DNA from: CAYUNA01 sp047629355
Lineage (GTDB): Bacteria; Bacteroidota; Bacteroidia; Chitinophagales; Saprospiraceae
DNA length: 39,947 nt
NCBI GenBank assembly: GCA_047629355.1
Contig: JBLHWU010000020.1
Coordinates: 1-39,947, forward strand
Direction of reading: 5' to 3'
This document shows positions 26,043 to 34,836 of this stretch, in pieces (position 1 is the stretch's first letter; the number at the start of each line of letters is the position of its first letter). The translations under genes were made by a program, and so were the position numbers. The notes under the pieces were generated by a model. The model made no database searches. It worked only from the letters and a program-made list of their open reading frames with translations, and had not been told where the DNA came from.

Positions 26043-26113
26043 CCCATTCTTATTTCTAAGTTTTCAATTGCCCCGATACTAACCTCTAACCTCTAATCAC
26101 TAACAACTAGTTT

Positions 26114-27529
26114 ATGTCCTTTAACAACAAAATTCACTTAAAAACCATTCACAAACGCTACCTCGCAGATACGGCAACCCCTGTGACGATGTACCTCAAA
26201 GTGAGAGACCATTATAAAAATCCAGTCTTGCTCGAAAGTAATGATTTTGCGAGTGCCGAAAGTAGCTTTTCTTATATTGGCTTAGAACCTGTGGCCCGTT
26301 TTATGGTACAAAATGGTGTGGTAGAAACGACGATTCCTGACGGCACGACTAATTCCAAAACGTTGACCAATCCAACAGATGTTCCCGTTATTTTTCAAGC
26401 ATTTTTAGAGCAATTTGAAGTTGAAGAAGCAAGTTTCGCAGGTGCGGTCAACGGCTTTTTCGGGCATACTTGTTTTGACGGGGTTCAGTACTTTGATACA
26501 CTAAAATTTGATACGGACAAACGTAAATTTGACATTCCAGATATTCATTATTGCTTATATCGATACATTATTGCGGTCAATCATTTTAAGCATGAAATGT
26601 ACATTTTGGAAAACATTCCGGAAGGAGAAGAAAGTCATTTGGAGGATTTGGAAAAGTTGATTCACAAGCCAACTTTTGCGACCTATGATTTTAAAATGGA
26701 AGGGGAGGAAACCAGCAATCTGAAAGATGAGGAATATAAGGAAATGATAACCAAAGGGAAGGAGCATTGTCAATTGGGCGATGTATTTCAATTGGTGTTG
26801 AGTCGGCAATTTCAGCAAGGTTTTCGAGGGGATGATTTTCAAGTATATCGTGTATTGCGGAGCATCAATCCGTCGCCATATTTGGTGTATTTTGACTATG
26901 GTAGCTACAAAATTTTTGGCAGTAGCCCAGAGGCGCAAATGATTATTAAAAACAACGTCGCAACCGTCAATCCAATCGCGGGTACGTATCGCCGTAGCGG
27001 AGATTGGGAGGAAGACCAACGCCGTGCAAAAGCCCTACTTGCCGACCCGAAAGAGAACGCAGAACACATTATGCTCGTCGATTTGGCACGCAATGATTTG
27101 GGCCGACATTGTACTAAAGTGGAGGTTAAGCAATTGAAAGAAGTACACTATTATAGTCATGTGATTCATTTGGTCAGTAAAGTGGATGGTAATTTGGATG
27201 AAACGTCAAATCCGATTCAAATTTTTGGCGATACTTTCCCAGCAGGTACGCTGTCGGGTGCGCCCAAATACAAGGCAATTGAGCTGATTAACAAATATGA
27301 GAACCAAAATCGTAGTTTCTACGGCGGTGCTATTGGTTATATTGGTTTTAATGGAGAAATGAATCAAGCAATTGTGATTCGGTCGTTTATGAGTAAGGAT
27401 AATGTGCTGTATTATCAGGCGGGTGCGGGTATTGTGGCAGCGAGTGATGAGGAGAGTGAATTGCAGGAAGTGAATAATAAATTGGGGGCGTTGAAGAAGG
27501 CGTTGAAGGAGGCGGAAGAGGTAGTTTAA
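26114..27529 (+). CDS. trpE: Anthranilate synthase component I
   Basis: The 471-residue protein has the chorismate-binding enzyme core: V-L-S-R-Q-F, R-S-I-N-P-S-P-Y-L-V-Y-F, G-S-S-P-E-A, P-I-A-G-T-Y-R-R, D-L-A-R-N-D-L-G-R, F-P-A-G-T-L-S-G-A-P-K and G-G-A-I-G-Y-I-G. The N-terminal L-L-E-S-N (residues 39-43) is the usual tryptophan feedback-binding motif. With TrpG it turns chorismate and glutamine into anthranilate. It is the first gene of trpE-trpG-trpD with short gaps (22 and 42 bp), so an operon is likely. Confidence 0.95.
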   Translation: MSFNNKIHLKTIHKRYLADTATPVTMYLKVRDHYKNPVLLESNDFASAESSFSYIGLEPVARFMVQNGVVETTIPDGTTNSKTLTNPTDVPVIFQAFLEQFEVEEASFAGAVNGFFGHTCFDGVQYFDTLKFDTDKRKFDIPDIHYCLYRYIIAVNHFKHEMYILENIPEGEESHLEDLEKLIHKPTFATYDFKMEGEETSNLKDEEYKEMITKGKEHCQLGDVFQLVLSRQFQQGFRGDDFQVYRVLRSINPSPYLVYFDYGSYKIFGSSPEAQMIIKNNVATVNPIAGTYRRSGDWEEDQRRAKALLADPKENAEHIMLVDLARNDLGRHCTKVEVKQLKEVHYYSHVIHLVSKVDGNLDETSNPIQIFGDTFPAGTLSGAPKYKAIELINKYENQNRSFYGGAIGYIGFNGEMNQAIVIRSFMSKDNVLYYQAGAGIVAASDEESELQEVNNKLGALKKALKEAEEVV

Positions 27530-27551
27530 TCTTACAAAAAATTTAGACTTT

Positions 27552-28169
27552 ATGAAAATTCTCGTTTTAGACAATTACGACTCTTTTACTTATAATCTGG
27601 TGCAATACGTTCAAGAAATTCTTGGACACAAAGTGCCCGTCGTCCGCAATGACGCGATAGATTTGGATGCGGTGGACGAGTATGACGCCATCATTTTATC
27701 GCCAGGTCCAGGGGTGCCTGCCGACGCAGGTATCATGCCTGCTTTGATTAAAAAATATGCCCATCGAAAGGCGATTTTGGGGGTTTGCCTGGGGCATCAG
27801 GCGATTGGCGAGGCATTTGGTGGAACGATTTACAATCTAGAAGATGTATTTCACGGGGTTGAAACGCCCATTTCCGTCGTTGAGCAAGATGATTCTTTGT
27901 TTAAAGATATTCCAAATTCCTTTATCGGTGGTCGCTATCATTCCTGGGTTGTTGAACGCACTACCCTACCCGATTGCTTAGAAATTACGGCGGTGGCAGA
28001 AGACAAATCCATCATGGCAATGCAGCATAAAACGTATAATGTTCGGGGTATGCAATTTCATCCAGAAAGTGTAATGACGGAATATGGAAAACAGATTTTG
28101 CGCAATTGGATTGAGGCGCAGCAGGCAATTTTGGCGGAGCGTGAAAATTTGGAAGGCGCGATTGCCTAG
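27552..28169 (+). CDS. trpG: Anthranilate synthase component II (glutamine amidotransferase)
   Basis: This 205-residue class I glutamine amidotransferase has the D-N-Y-D-S-F-T-Y-N-L start, S-P-G-P-G oxyanion region, nucleophile Cys79 in G-V-C-L-G-H-Q, and the His170/Glu172 pair in Q-F-H-P-E-S. It supplies ammonia to TrpE. It could also serve aminodeoxychorismate synthase (PabA), but its position between trpE and trpD argues for anthranilate synthesis. Confidence 0.94.
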   Translation: MKILVLDNYDSFTYNLVQYVQEILGHKVPVVRNDAIDLDAVDEYDAIILSPGPGVPADAGIMPALIKKYAHRKAILGVCLGHQAIGEAFGGTIYNLEDVFHGVETPISVVEQDDSLFKDIPNSFIGGRYHSWVVERTTLPDCLEITAVAEDKSIMAMQHKTYNVRGMQFHPESVMTEYGKQILRNWIEAQQAILAERENLEGAIA

Positions 28170-28211
28170 ACAATTAGCAGTGTGCAATGAACAATGAACA
28201 ATTAGAACTCA

Positions 28212-29198
28212 ATGAAAAAAATATTGCAACGTCTTTATCAACACGAAACATTATCGCGGCAAGAAGCTTACAATATTCTCGTGGATATTAGTGAAGAAAA
28301 GTATTCGGATGCTCAATTATCTAGTTTTTTGACGGTCTTTATGATGCGGTACATTACTGTGGAAGAATTGCAAGGATTCCGCGAAGCACTCCTTGATTTA
28401 CGGGTAAAAATTGACCTCGGCGGGCGCGAAACCATTGATATTGTCGGCACAGGCGGTGATGGAAAAAATACTTTTAATATTTCTACTTGCTCGTCGATTG
28501 TCGTTGCCGGAGCAGGTTATCCAGTGACGAAACATGGCAATAATAGTGCCTCCTCCGTCAGTGGTTCGAGCAATGTTTTGCAGCATTTCGGGTATAAATT
28601 TACGAATGACCACGATGCGTTGATGCGGTCTTTGGAGCGCGCTAATTTTTGCTTTTTTCATGCGCCATTTTTTCATCCAGCTATGAAAGCAGTTGGACCA
28701 GTACGGCGTTCATTGGCCGTGAAAACATTTTTCAATATGCTCGGTCCATTGACCAATCCTGCGCAACCGAAATATCAACTTTTCGGGACGTTTAGTATGG
28801 AATTGAGTCGTTTGTACCAATATATTTTACAGCAAAATGAGAAGCAATTCGCCGTCGTTTATGCATTGGATGGCTACGATGAAGTGTCTTTGACCAGCGA
28901 TTTTAAAGTGCGGACACATTTTAATGAACGGTTGTATTCCCCTTCAGATTTGGGCAAACCAACTTATTTGCAAACGGATTTACACGGTGGCGAAAGTGTG
29001 GACGATGCCGCTAAAATTTTCCTCCGTATTTTAGAAAACAAAGGAACAGCAGCCCAGAAAGATGTTGTTTTAGCGAATGCAGGTTTGGCGATTCAATGTA
29101 TTAAACCAACGCAAAGTTTGGCAGATTGTATGGCAGAAGCAGAGGAGAGTATTGTGAGTGGGAAAGCGTTGACTTGTTTGAAAAAATTGTCGGAATAG
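28212..29198 (+). CDS. trpD: Anthranilate phosphoribosyltransferase
   Basis: The 328-residue enzyme has the PRPP-binding V-G-T-G-G-D-G-K-N-T-F-N-I-S-T (residues 78-92), K-H-G-N-N-S-A-S-S, and F-H-P-A-M-K-A-V-G-P-V-R-R with F-N-M-L-G-P-L-T-N-P. It joins anthranilate to PRPP, the second step of tryptophan synthesis. It ends the visible operon; trpC, trpF, trpB and trpA do not follow, since the next gene is an unrelated DUF2279 gene with its own promoter box. Confidence 0.95.
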   Translation: MKKILQRLYQHETLSRQEAYNILVDISEEKYSDAQLSSFLTVFMMRYITVEELQGFREALLDLRVKIDLGGRETIDIVGTGGDGKNTFNISTCSSIVVAGAGYPVTKHGNNSASSVSGSSNVLQHFGYKFTNDHDALMRSLERANFCFFHAPFFHPAMKAVGPVRRSLAVKTFFNMLGPLTNPAQPKYQLFGTFSMELSRLYQYILQQNEKQFAVVYALDGYDEVSLTSDFKVRTHFNERLYSPSDLGKPTYLQTDLHGGESVDDAAKIFLRILENKGTAAQKDVVLANAGLAIQCIKPTQSLADCMAEAEESIVSGKALTCLKKLSE

Positions 29199-29272
29199 CC
29201 TTCAACTAAATTTTTCAGAATTGACAGCCGACACTTCCCATATCATTCCGTGTATATCATTTAAAATCGTCG

Positions 29273-29280
29273 TAGCTTTG
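29273..29280 (+). promoter_or_regulatory. Candidate -7 box of the DUF2279 gene
   Basis: tagctttg matches TAnnTTTG, 16 bases before the ATG at 29297. Confidence 0.45.
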
Positions 29281-29296
29281 CGCAAACTGGTTTTAC

Positions 29297-30282
29297 ATGA
29301 AACAATTTCTCCTACTGACTGCTTTTTTTATTGGAACAACGCTCTCCGCACAATATCCTCGTCTCCACGTTTTAGAAAATCCAGATAGCCTCAATAAAAC
29401 GCGACTCCACCTCTCCGCAGGTACAGGCTTGGCGATTTATTCGGGCTTCTCAGTAGCACTTTGGAATTCTTGGTATAAGCAATCTGAAATTGGTGGATTT
29501 CAGACCTTCGACGATGCAAAAGAGTGGAATCAGATGGACAAAGCTGGGCATTTTATACCGCTTGGCTCGAAAGTCACTACGTTTTTCAAGGTGCAAAATG
29601 GACGGGTATGAAGCGTAGAAATGCCCTAATTACAGGAGCTGCTGTCGGTATTGGTTTGCAAACGACGATTGAAATTATGGATGGTTTTTCCGCAGATTGG
29701 GGCTTCTCCTGGAGCGATATGGTGGCGAATGGATTAGGGACAGGTTTTTGGCTGGCGCAAGAATTAATTTGGAAAGAACAGCGTTTTAAGATGAAGTTTT
29801 CCGCCAATCCACAAAGCTACTCAACTGCCCCCCTTGCCTCCCAGGATGGCGGCTCAACGACTTCTCTCAACGAGCGAGCGATTGAATTGTACGGCGAAGG
29901 TTTTGGTACTTCCGTTTTCAAAGATTATAACGCACAGACGACTTGGATTTCGGGCAATATTTATTCGTTTTTACCCAATAAAGGAACGTCCAAATTTCCA
30001 AAATGGCTCAATGTTGCAGTTGGCTATGGCTCGAATAATTTATACGGTGGTTTTGAGAATGCTTGGGCAGATGAAGAAGGAACAAAATACGTTTTAAATG
30101 GTGATGATTTTCCACGTTACCGCCAATTTTACTTGTCTTTGGATATTGAATTAACAAAAATTCCGACCAAAAGTCGTTTTCTAAAAGCCCTTTTTGGTGT
30201 TGTGAATTGGATAAAAATACCTGCGCCAGCGTTGGAGTTGAATACGTTGGGGAAGGTGAAATTTCATCCGATTTATTGGTAA
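29297..30282 (+). pseudogene. DUF2279 (YfiM-like) exported protein with a one-base frameshift
   Basis: Frame 1 from 29297 encodes a signal peptide (ends T-L-S-A-Q), then a segment with D-A-K-E-W-N-Q-M-D-K-A-G-H, typical of DUF2279. The frame then shifts at the T4 run 29551-29554: the expected F-Y-T-A-W-L-E-S-H-Y continues in another frame, which stays open to 30282 (T-T-I-E-I-M-D-G-F-S-A-D-W-G-F-S-W-S-D-M-V-A-N). One extra T would restore a single protein of about 328 residues with all family motifs intact. The damage is therefore recent, a sequencing error, or slippage in the T-run. The family's function is unknown; it is predicted to be periplasmic or outer-membrane associated. The C-terminal part has beta-barrel-like features (F-P-K-W-L-N-V-A-V-G-Y-G). 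Confidence 0.8.
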
Positions 30283-30362
30283 TACTCTATGTGGAGTTAG
30301 TCAAGATATCGGACACGTAGTTAGATTAAAAATTATTTACTTTACAATCTAAATTACAAAGG

Positions 30363-30680
30363 ATGTCAAAATTACGAAAGCAATACACAAAATCGGAGAA
30401 ATTAGAAATAGTTTCTTTGAGTTTAGAAGATGACCAAACGGTGAAAGATTTATCGGTTCGATTTGGGGTTTCTCAAAATGCGATATACAACTGGCGCAGT
30501 GTTTACGCGAAACATAAAGAAGCCTCTTTTCCCGGCAAAGGAAATAAAACGATGAGCGATACAGAACGGAAAATATTACATTTAGAACGCCAACTAAAAG
30601 AGAAAGAATTAGAGGTGGAAATCTTAAAAAAAGCAGTGCACATTTTTTCAGATACCGGCAAGAAATTTACGACTTTATAG
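30363..30680 (+). CDS. IS3-family transposase OrfA
   Basis: The 105-residue protein has a helix-turn-helix (residues about 8-50; V-K-D-L-S-V-R-F-G-V-S-Q-N-A-I-Y-N-W) followed by a leucine-zipper-like coiled coil (I-L-H-L-E-R-Q-L-K-E-K-E-L-E-V-E-I-L-K-K-A). That is the normal OrfA layout of IS3 elements. A run of seven A plus G (30626-30633) lies at L-K-K-A, the standard place for the -1 frameshift that makes the OrfAB transposase. OrfA is complete, but without OrfB it can at most bind IS ends. Confidence 0.85.
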   Translation: MSKLRKQYTKSEKLEIVSLSLEDDQTVKDLSVRFGVSQNAIYNWRSVYAKHKEASFPGKGNKTMSDTERKILHLERQLKEKELEVEILKKAVHIFSDTGKKFTTL

Positions 30681-30850
30681 AAAATCATAAAGATGAATTT
30701 CCTGTTAAAAAAATGTGCGAAGTTTTAGGTGTTAGTACTAGTGGTTATTACTATTGGCAAGCGGAATTGAAAGATGATTGTAAAATAGCAGATTTGGATG
30801 CTCAAATCAAAACTGTTTTTTGAAGAAAGCCGTGAAACTTATGGCAGCCC
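30650..30850 (+). pseudogene. IS3 transposase OrfB, N-terminal remnant
   Basis: In the -1 frame relative to OrfA, the sequence encodes E-I-Y-D-F-I-E-N-H-K-D-E-F-P-V-K-K-M-C-E-V-L-G-V-S-T-S-G-Y-Y-Y-W, a standard OrfB start. A TGA follows at 30821-30823. Removing one T from the T6 run at 30816-30821 restores V-F-E-E-S-R-E-T-Y-G-S-P. Similarity ends at 30850, where the palindromic repeat begins. The DDE domain is missing. Confidence 0.8.
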
Positions 30851-31272
30851 GCTCGCGCCACATCTTCCAACCCAACCACCTCGCTGCTCGTTAGCATTTT
30901 TAATGCGACACGTAAGTTACAGCAAATCTCCAGATTTGTGTAACTGCGTGTCGTTAGCTACGATTTTTCCTTTCTGATTGCCTACGCAAATCTGGAGATT
31001 TGACGTAGCGCCGTGTCGGTTTTATAAAACCTAACGAGCAAACTCGTTCTTTTATCGACGACCTTTGTGTTTGACAAACTGTTTAGTTTTTGTCAATCAT
31101 ACCCGGCGCGAGCTGGTATTTACATCATCTTTTGCAAATGTTTCAGCAGTCTTGACCCAGTCTTTTTTGTTGATGTCTAAAGTGGCAATTTTCAGAAAAA
31201 CCTTAAAACATCAACGCAGTGGTTGCGCGGAGTTTCTATGAGGTTAGGAAGGTAGAACACTTATGACATCGG
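30851..31272. repeat. Nested palindromic repeat island A
   Basis: The outermost 9-bp ends are gctcgcgcc (30851-30859) and its complement (31105-31113). Nested inside are gctcgttag / ctaacgagc (30886-30894, 31031-31039) and two hairpins of related sequence. Hairpin 1 is 30906-30953 with core aaatctccagattt. Hairpin 2 is 30982-31008 with core aaatctggagattt. A further pair gttgatgt / acatcaac (31169-31176, 31208-31215) encloses ttaaaacatc (31203-31212). The island separates the IS3 remnant from a truncated membrane-protein gene. The reverse complement of 31060-31113 recurs at 35067-35120. Confidence 0.75.
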
Positions 31273-31553
31273 TTTATATTACGGTTGTTTTCAAAATGTA
31301 TCCGACCTTTAAGAGCCTTTGGAAATCCTTTTTGGCGGCTAATTTTTACCTTGTTTTTGTATATATTATGAATGTGTTGCTGGGTTCAAATTATGCGTAT
31401 TTGCTGGGCAAACCGCCAGTAGCCTCGGCCTTGGATTTGATGGGTCCGTATCCTTGGTATATTTTGACGGGGCAAGCGGTGGCGGCGGTTTTGTTTATTT
31501 TGGTTTGGTTGCCAGTGCGAATTTTTGGAAATAGAAAAAATTCAATCTACTAA
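31263..31553 (+). pseudogene. 3' fragment of a TIGR02206/YwaF-like integral membrane protein gene
   Basis: The 96-codon frame encodes Y-P-T-F-K-S-L-W-K-S-F, then a helix, then L-L-G-S-N-Y-A-Y-L-L-G-K-P-P and L-L-D-like L-D-L-M-G-P-Y-P-W-Y-I-L. This is the C-terminal third of TIGR02206 (YwaF-type) proteins, which are normally about 230-250 residues. The ATG at 31263 lies in atgacatcggt, a string also found at 35346 in repeat island D, so the start is supplied by the repeat and is not the native one. The N-terminal helices are missing. Function of the family is unknown. Confidence 0.7.
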
Positions 31554-31587
31554 AGCTTAATTTTTACACATAGCCAGATAGCGTTCA

Positions 31588-31637
31588 CACAGTTCAGATA
31601 GCTTTTTTTAGCTCAAAATAGCTATCTGAACTATGTG
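31588..31637. terminator. Hairpin between convergent genes, upstream of the GH53 stop
   Basis: cacagttcagatagct (31588-31603) pairs with agctatctgaactatgtg (31620-31637) with a two-base bulge. It lies between the membrane-protein fragment (+) and the galactanase gene (-), a typical terminator position. Confidence 0.6.
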
Positions 31638-31659
31638 AATACTATGTATGAAAATCATG

Positions 31660-33054
31660 TTATTCTCCATAAATCACCTTCCGAGTCTCCAGAATCGCTC
31701 CCTGATATTCTACCGAAATCACATACATCCCAAGTGGATAATTCGATAATTTAAAAGTCGTTTCTACATTGGAAAAAGAATCGCGCACCATGATTTTACC
31801 CAAAGAATCTGCAACCAAATAAGTCAGTTTTTTAGGATTACCCAATTGCTTAATTTTCACATCACCCGAAAAACTATTTGATAAAATTTGCACTTTGTCT
31901 TCTATTATCTTCTCCTCAATATCTGTCGATAAATCATAACCATGCGTCATAAATTCCGAACCACCCGGCAGCAATAAATTATTATCAAAATCAAAAAACG
32001 CTGCATGTTCCTGATGAGAACCCTGTCCCCATTGGGTAAAACAAGGACTCGAAACCCAAGCCGGCTCCCAATAAATAACGCCCATACCATCTGAATTAAT
32101 GACTTCTTGCGTCAATTCAATCAACCAATCCCGCTGATTGGTCGGGCTGGCAGGCGAAAAATCAGGATGCGTAGAAGTGATGATATTGCTGGCATTGTCA
32201 TTGAAATCAGTCGTCCAAATATAGCCCGTTTCTACCACCATAACTTGTTTGTCAGGATAAAGATTGCGGAGCATTTCGATGACTTCGCCTGTCCCTTCAA
32301 TCGTCGTCGGCTGGTGCCACGCCCAATAATAAGACAGTCCAATGATGTCAAAATCCGTCACGCCATTCGTGATAAAACCATCAATTAGCCACTCCGCATT
32401 ATCTGGGTCTGCAACGTGTAGCACGGTTTTTATATCTTTCCCAGATTGTTGTTCAAAATCATCGACCGCATCAATTGCGCTATTAAACAGCGTTGTATTT
32501 CTATTCCAATCCAGTGTCCAAACCATATTGTCTTCTGGCGAAAGTAGAATGCCTTTATTCGTTTCATTCCCAATTTGAATCATTTCGGGCAGTAAATTTA
32601 CCGCATTTAAGTCCATTAAAGTCGCCAACATATAATTGTACAAAGAATCCTTGAGTATCTCGGTATCGTCCACGACGGGCAGCCACGCTTCGGGTACCAA
32701 TTGCTTGTTAGGGTCTGCCCAATTGTCGGATAAATGAAAATCTAAAAGGACTTGCATTCCATTTGCCTTTGCCTTCGCAATGGAGTTTTTGACATCTGCC
32801 AAATCGCTGTATCGATTGCCGTCATTGAGGCTGTCGTACCATTTTGGGGAATGCCAGAGTCTGAGTCGGACGAGATTACAGCCGTTGTTGGCGAAAATTT
32901 CGTAGGGTGGCGTAGCGGTTTCATTTTCTTTATAAACCACGCCGCAGTCTTCCATTTCGTTGACATACGATAGGTCTGCACCGAAGAAAAAGGATTGGGA
33001 GAAAATGGTGAATGGGAGGATTGATAGCAATATAAGGATGAATTTTTGATACAT
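31660..33054 (-). CDS. GH53 arabinogalactan endo-beta-1,4-galactanase with T9SS-type tail
   Basis: The 464-residue protein has a signal peptide (ends T-I-F-S-Q) and a GH53 TIM barrel: F-F-F-G-A-D-L-S-Y-V at the start, N-G-C-N-L-V-R-L-R-L-W, V-L-L-D-F-H-L-S-D-N-W-A-D-P, acid/base Glu164 in Q-I-G-N-E, and nucleophile Glu275 in M-V-V-E-T-G-Y. It should cut beta-1,4-galactan side chains of pectin or arabinogalactan. The last about 80 residues (from I-L-S-N-S-F-S-G-D-V) resemble a T9SS sorting domain, ending Y-P-L-G-M-Y-V-I-S-V-E. Secretion by T9SS is therefore likely. No SusCD pair or other galactan enzyme is adjacent. Confidence 0.92.
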   Translation of the reverse strand: MYQKFILILLSILPFTIFSQSFFFGADLSYVNEMEDCGVVYKENETATPPYEIFANNGCNLVRLRLWHSPKWYDSLNDGNRYSDLADVKNSIAKAKANGMQVLLDFHLSDNWADPNKQLVPEAWLPVVDDTEILKDSLYNYMLATLMDLNAVNLLPEMIQIGNETNKGILLSPEDNMVWTLDWNRNTTLFNSAIDAVDDFEQQSGKDIKTVLHVADPDNAEWLIDGFITNGVTDFDIIGLSYYWAWHQPTTIEGTGEVIEMLRNLYPDKQVMVVETGYIWTTDFNDNASNIITSTHPDFSPASPTNQRDWLIELTQEVINSDGMGVIYWEPAWVSSPCFTQWGQGSHQEHAAFFDFDNNLLLPGGSEFMTHGYDLSTDIEEKIIEDKVQILSNSFSGDVKIKQLGNPKKLTYLVADSLGKIMVRDSFSNVETTFKLSNYPLGMYVISVEYQGAILETRKVIYGE

Positions 33055-33247
33055 GGCGGTTGATTTTTTTATGAAATATAAAAGTAGGGAATTTTATTGA
33101 GAACAACCTTTTCGTGGCATGCTCTTCGCTCATTTTTTCATCCTTATTATACCAAACTTTCCATTGTTTTGAAAAAAACACTACCGTCCCACCAGCAAAA
33201 ACACCGCCCAAATATCTGGCGCAGCCGTCTCTGGATTCGCCAACATC

Positions 33248-33652
33248 CCCCGATGTTTTAAGTCTGCTAAAGCCAAAGTCAACCTTCGCGCCAGCCCTGT
33301 CGCTGAGATGTTTTAAGTTTCTCAACTTAAAACGGGTATAATTTACGTTTTTAACGTAATTGCCGCGGTGTTTTTATGTAGCAAAGTTGCTGTAATAATC
33401 ACGTTGGAAACGTGCATGATATTGGTTTTAAGTTAAGAAACTTAAAACATCAGCGGCAGGACTCGGGCGAAGGTTAGTTGGTGCTTTTAATAGACTTAAA
33501 ACATCGGGGTGATTTTCTTTTGCTTGATGTCGAAAATTTAGGAATTTTCGGCGTGCATTTTAGCGTATGTGATTTTAAAATAAGCTTGGTGCCAGCCCTG
33601 TTTCGATGTTTTCAATTACCAATTCCCTAACTGGAAATATCGAAATAGGGCT
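33248..33652. repeat. Nested palindromic repeat island B
   Basis: Arms of about 85 bp (33248-33333 and 33425-33509) are imperfect inverted repeats, each holding two copies of gatgttttaa or its complement (33252, 33307, 33442, 33496). The 91-bp centre carries separate small hairpins (ttacgt..acgtaa, gcaaagttgc, cacgtt..aacgtg) and tttttatgtagcaaa (33371-33385), which recurs in island E. To the right, 33526-33565 matches the arm of island D. A last hairpin (33594-33607 / 33639-33652) follows. The island fills most of the 684-bp gap 33055-33738, with no supportable gene. Confidence 0.75.
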
Positions 33653-33738
33653 GACGTTGAACAAATGTGAGCCATTAGCGCAATAAAGCCCTTTGAGAAA
33701 TAGCCATGAGGCAACTTCAATAATCGTAAATGTTATAT

Positions 33739-34836
33739 TTATAACTTAATTATCCGTTTCGCCATAAGATATTCTCCAGAAGAATTGGTCACGCGCAACC
33801 AGTAAGCACCTGATGGAAGTGCCTCCAATGGTATCTGTAACTGACGATCTTCTGTGGTCGTAAAACCCATTTGGCGACCGTTCATATCATACCAACTTAC
33901 TTGATATAGTTTATTCGTTTTAGGTAGTTCAATCCAAGCATTGCCAGAGGTTGGATTTGGAAAAATGTTAATATCTTCTGCCAAATTTTCTGCTTCCATG
34001 TAAATGATTTGACTAAATTGATAAGTACCTACGAAGTCATTTAAGCGCAGTCGGTAGTATGCTTTTTCAGTTAATGGATTTTGATCGGTATATTGATATT
34101 CACTATAATTTCCTTCGGCTGAAATCTCTTTTATCTTAGAGAATTCTCTTCCGTCAAAACTACGCTCTAATTCGAATTTATCAAAAGATTCTTCCATCCC
34201 AGTTTTCCAGAAAAAATTTATTCCTTTTTCTACTCTGTGCGCTCGAAAATCAATCAATTCTACTGGCAACATAACGGCCTCACTAACCACTAATGATTTG
34301 GAATCGGTTGGGTCATCTCCGCTGGTACTATTGTTACCATTACCAACAATACCTGCCGAATAAAAGGTCACATTTCCTGTAGCAAGAGCTGGGGCAATCC
34401 AATCTGCCGTAAATGTAAAACTCCCCGCACTAAGTGCTGGACTTGAGTGTTCTAAATACTGCCGACTACCGACCACACTAATTTTCGTCTGAGTTCCAAC
34501 GTTCGTAAGATTCCCCGCTTGGGCGTTGCCACCGTCCAAGCTAACCAGTTGAAAACCTCGCGTAAATGCAGATAGAGAACTAACATTTGCCTCAATTTGA
34601 TACGTATTCCCTGGAATATAAGTAGTTACTACTTGATTGGTATTGTCTTTTAAAACTATTGTTAAATCAGCACTATTGGCAGCTCCAGAATGGCATTGTC
34701 CACAATTAAGTCCACCGGAAAGAGCTGACCCAGTTCTATCCATACCAAATTGGGACGCAAGTCCAAGACGTTTGGAGCTAAACAAAAAATAAGCAAATAG
34801 CGCAAAAAAAATGAAAGTTAATTGCCGTGTTTTCAT
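33739..34836 (-). CDS. Reeler/choice-of-anchor-V-like secreted protein with CXXCH motif and T9SS sorting domain
   Basis: The 365-residue protein has an N-terminal hydrophobic segment, then G-L-N-C-G-Q-C-H-S-G (about residues 42-51) with a CXXCH motif. A beta-sandwich of about 150 residues follows, resembling the Reeler-like domain of choice-of-anchor V proteins (Y-I-P-G-N-T-Y-Q-I, F-T-R-G-F-Q-L-V-S-L-D). Residues about 195-275 form a fibronectin-like T9SS linker (L-P-V-E-L-I-D-F-R-A…), and the end from I-F-P-N-P-T-S-G-N is a type A T9SS sorting domain. It is likely exported to the surface. CXXCH is the c-type heme attachment motif, but it is also common in this family as a disulfide or metal site, so heme binding is only a possibility. 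Confidence 0.85.
   Translation of the reverse strand: MKTRQLTFIFFALFAYFLFSSKRLGLASQFGMDRTGSALSGGLNCGQCHSGAANSADLTIVLKDNTNQVVTTYIPGNTYQIEANVSSLSAFTRGFQLVSLDGGNAQAGNLTNVGTQTKISVVGSRQYLEHSSPALSAGSFTFTADWIAPALATGNVTFYSAGIVGNGNNSTSGDDPTDSKSLVVSEAVMLPVELIDFRAHRVEKGINFFWKTGMEESFDKFELERSFDGREFSKIKEISAEGNYSEYQYTDQNPLTEKAYYRLRLNDFVGTYQFSQIIYMEAENLAEDINIFPNPTSGNAWIELPKTNKLYQVSWYDMNGRQMGFTTTEDRQLQIPLEALPSGAYWLRVTNSSGEYLMAKRIIKL

Larger units (their letters stand above)
30292..30850 (+). mobile_element. 5' part of an IS3-family insertion sequence
   Basis: The left end tggagttagtcaagatatcg (from 30293) has the look of IS3-family terminal repeats. OrfA is intact, but OrfB stops after about 60 codons, partway through the segment leading to the usual E-T-Y-G-S-P-R. 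There the sequence changes abruptly to the repeat island starting gctcgcgcc at 30851. No right end or DDE catalytic domain is present, so the element is dead. Confidence 0.8.

Noticed and set aside
26043..26113. Trp attenuator or T-box before trpE
   Set aside because: No Trp-rich leader peptide, T-box sequence or paired terminator/antiterminator hairpins can be seen.
33114..33341. ORF in the gap after the galactanase gene
   Set aside because: It overlaps the repeat island and has no protein-like features; the sequence is explained by the inverted repeats.
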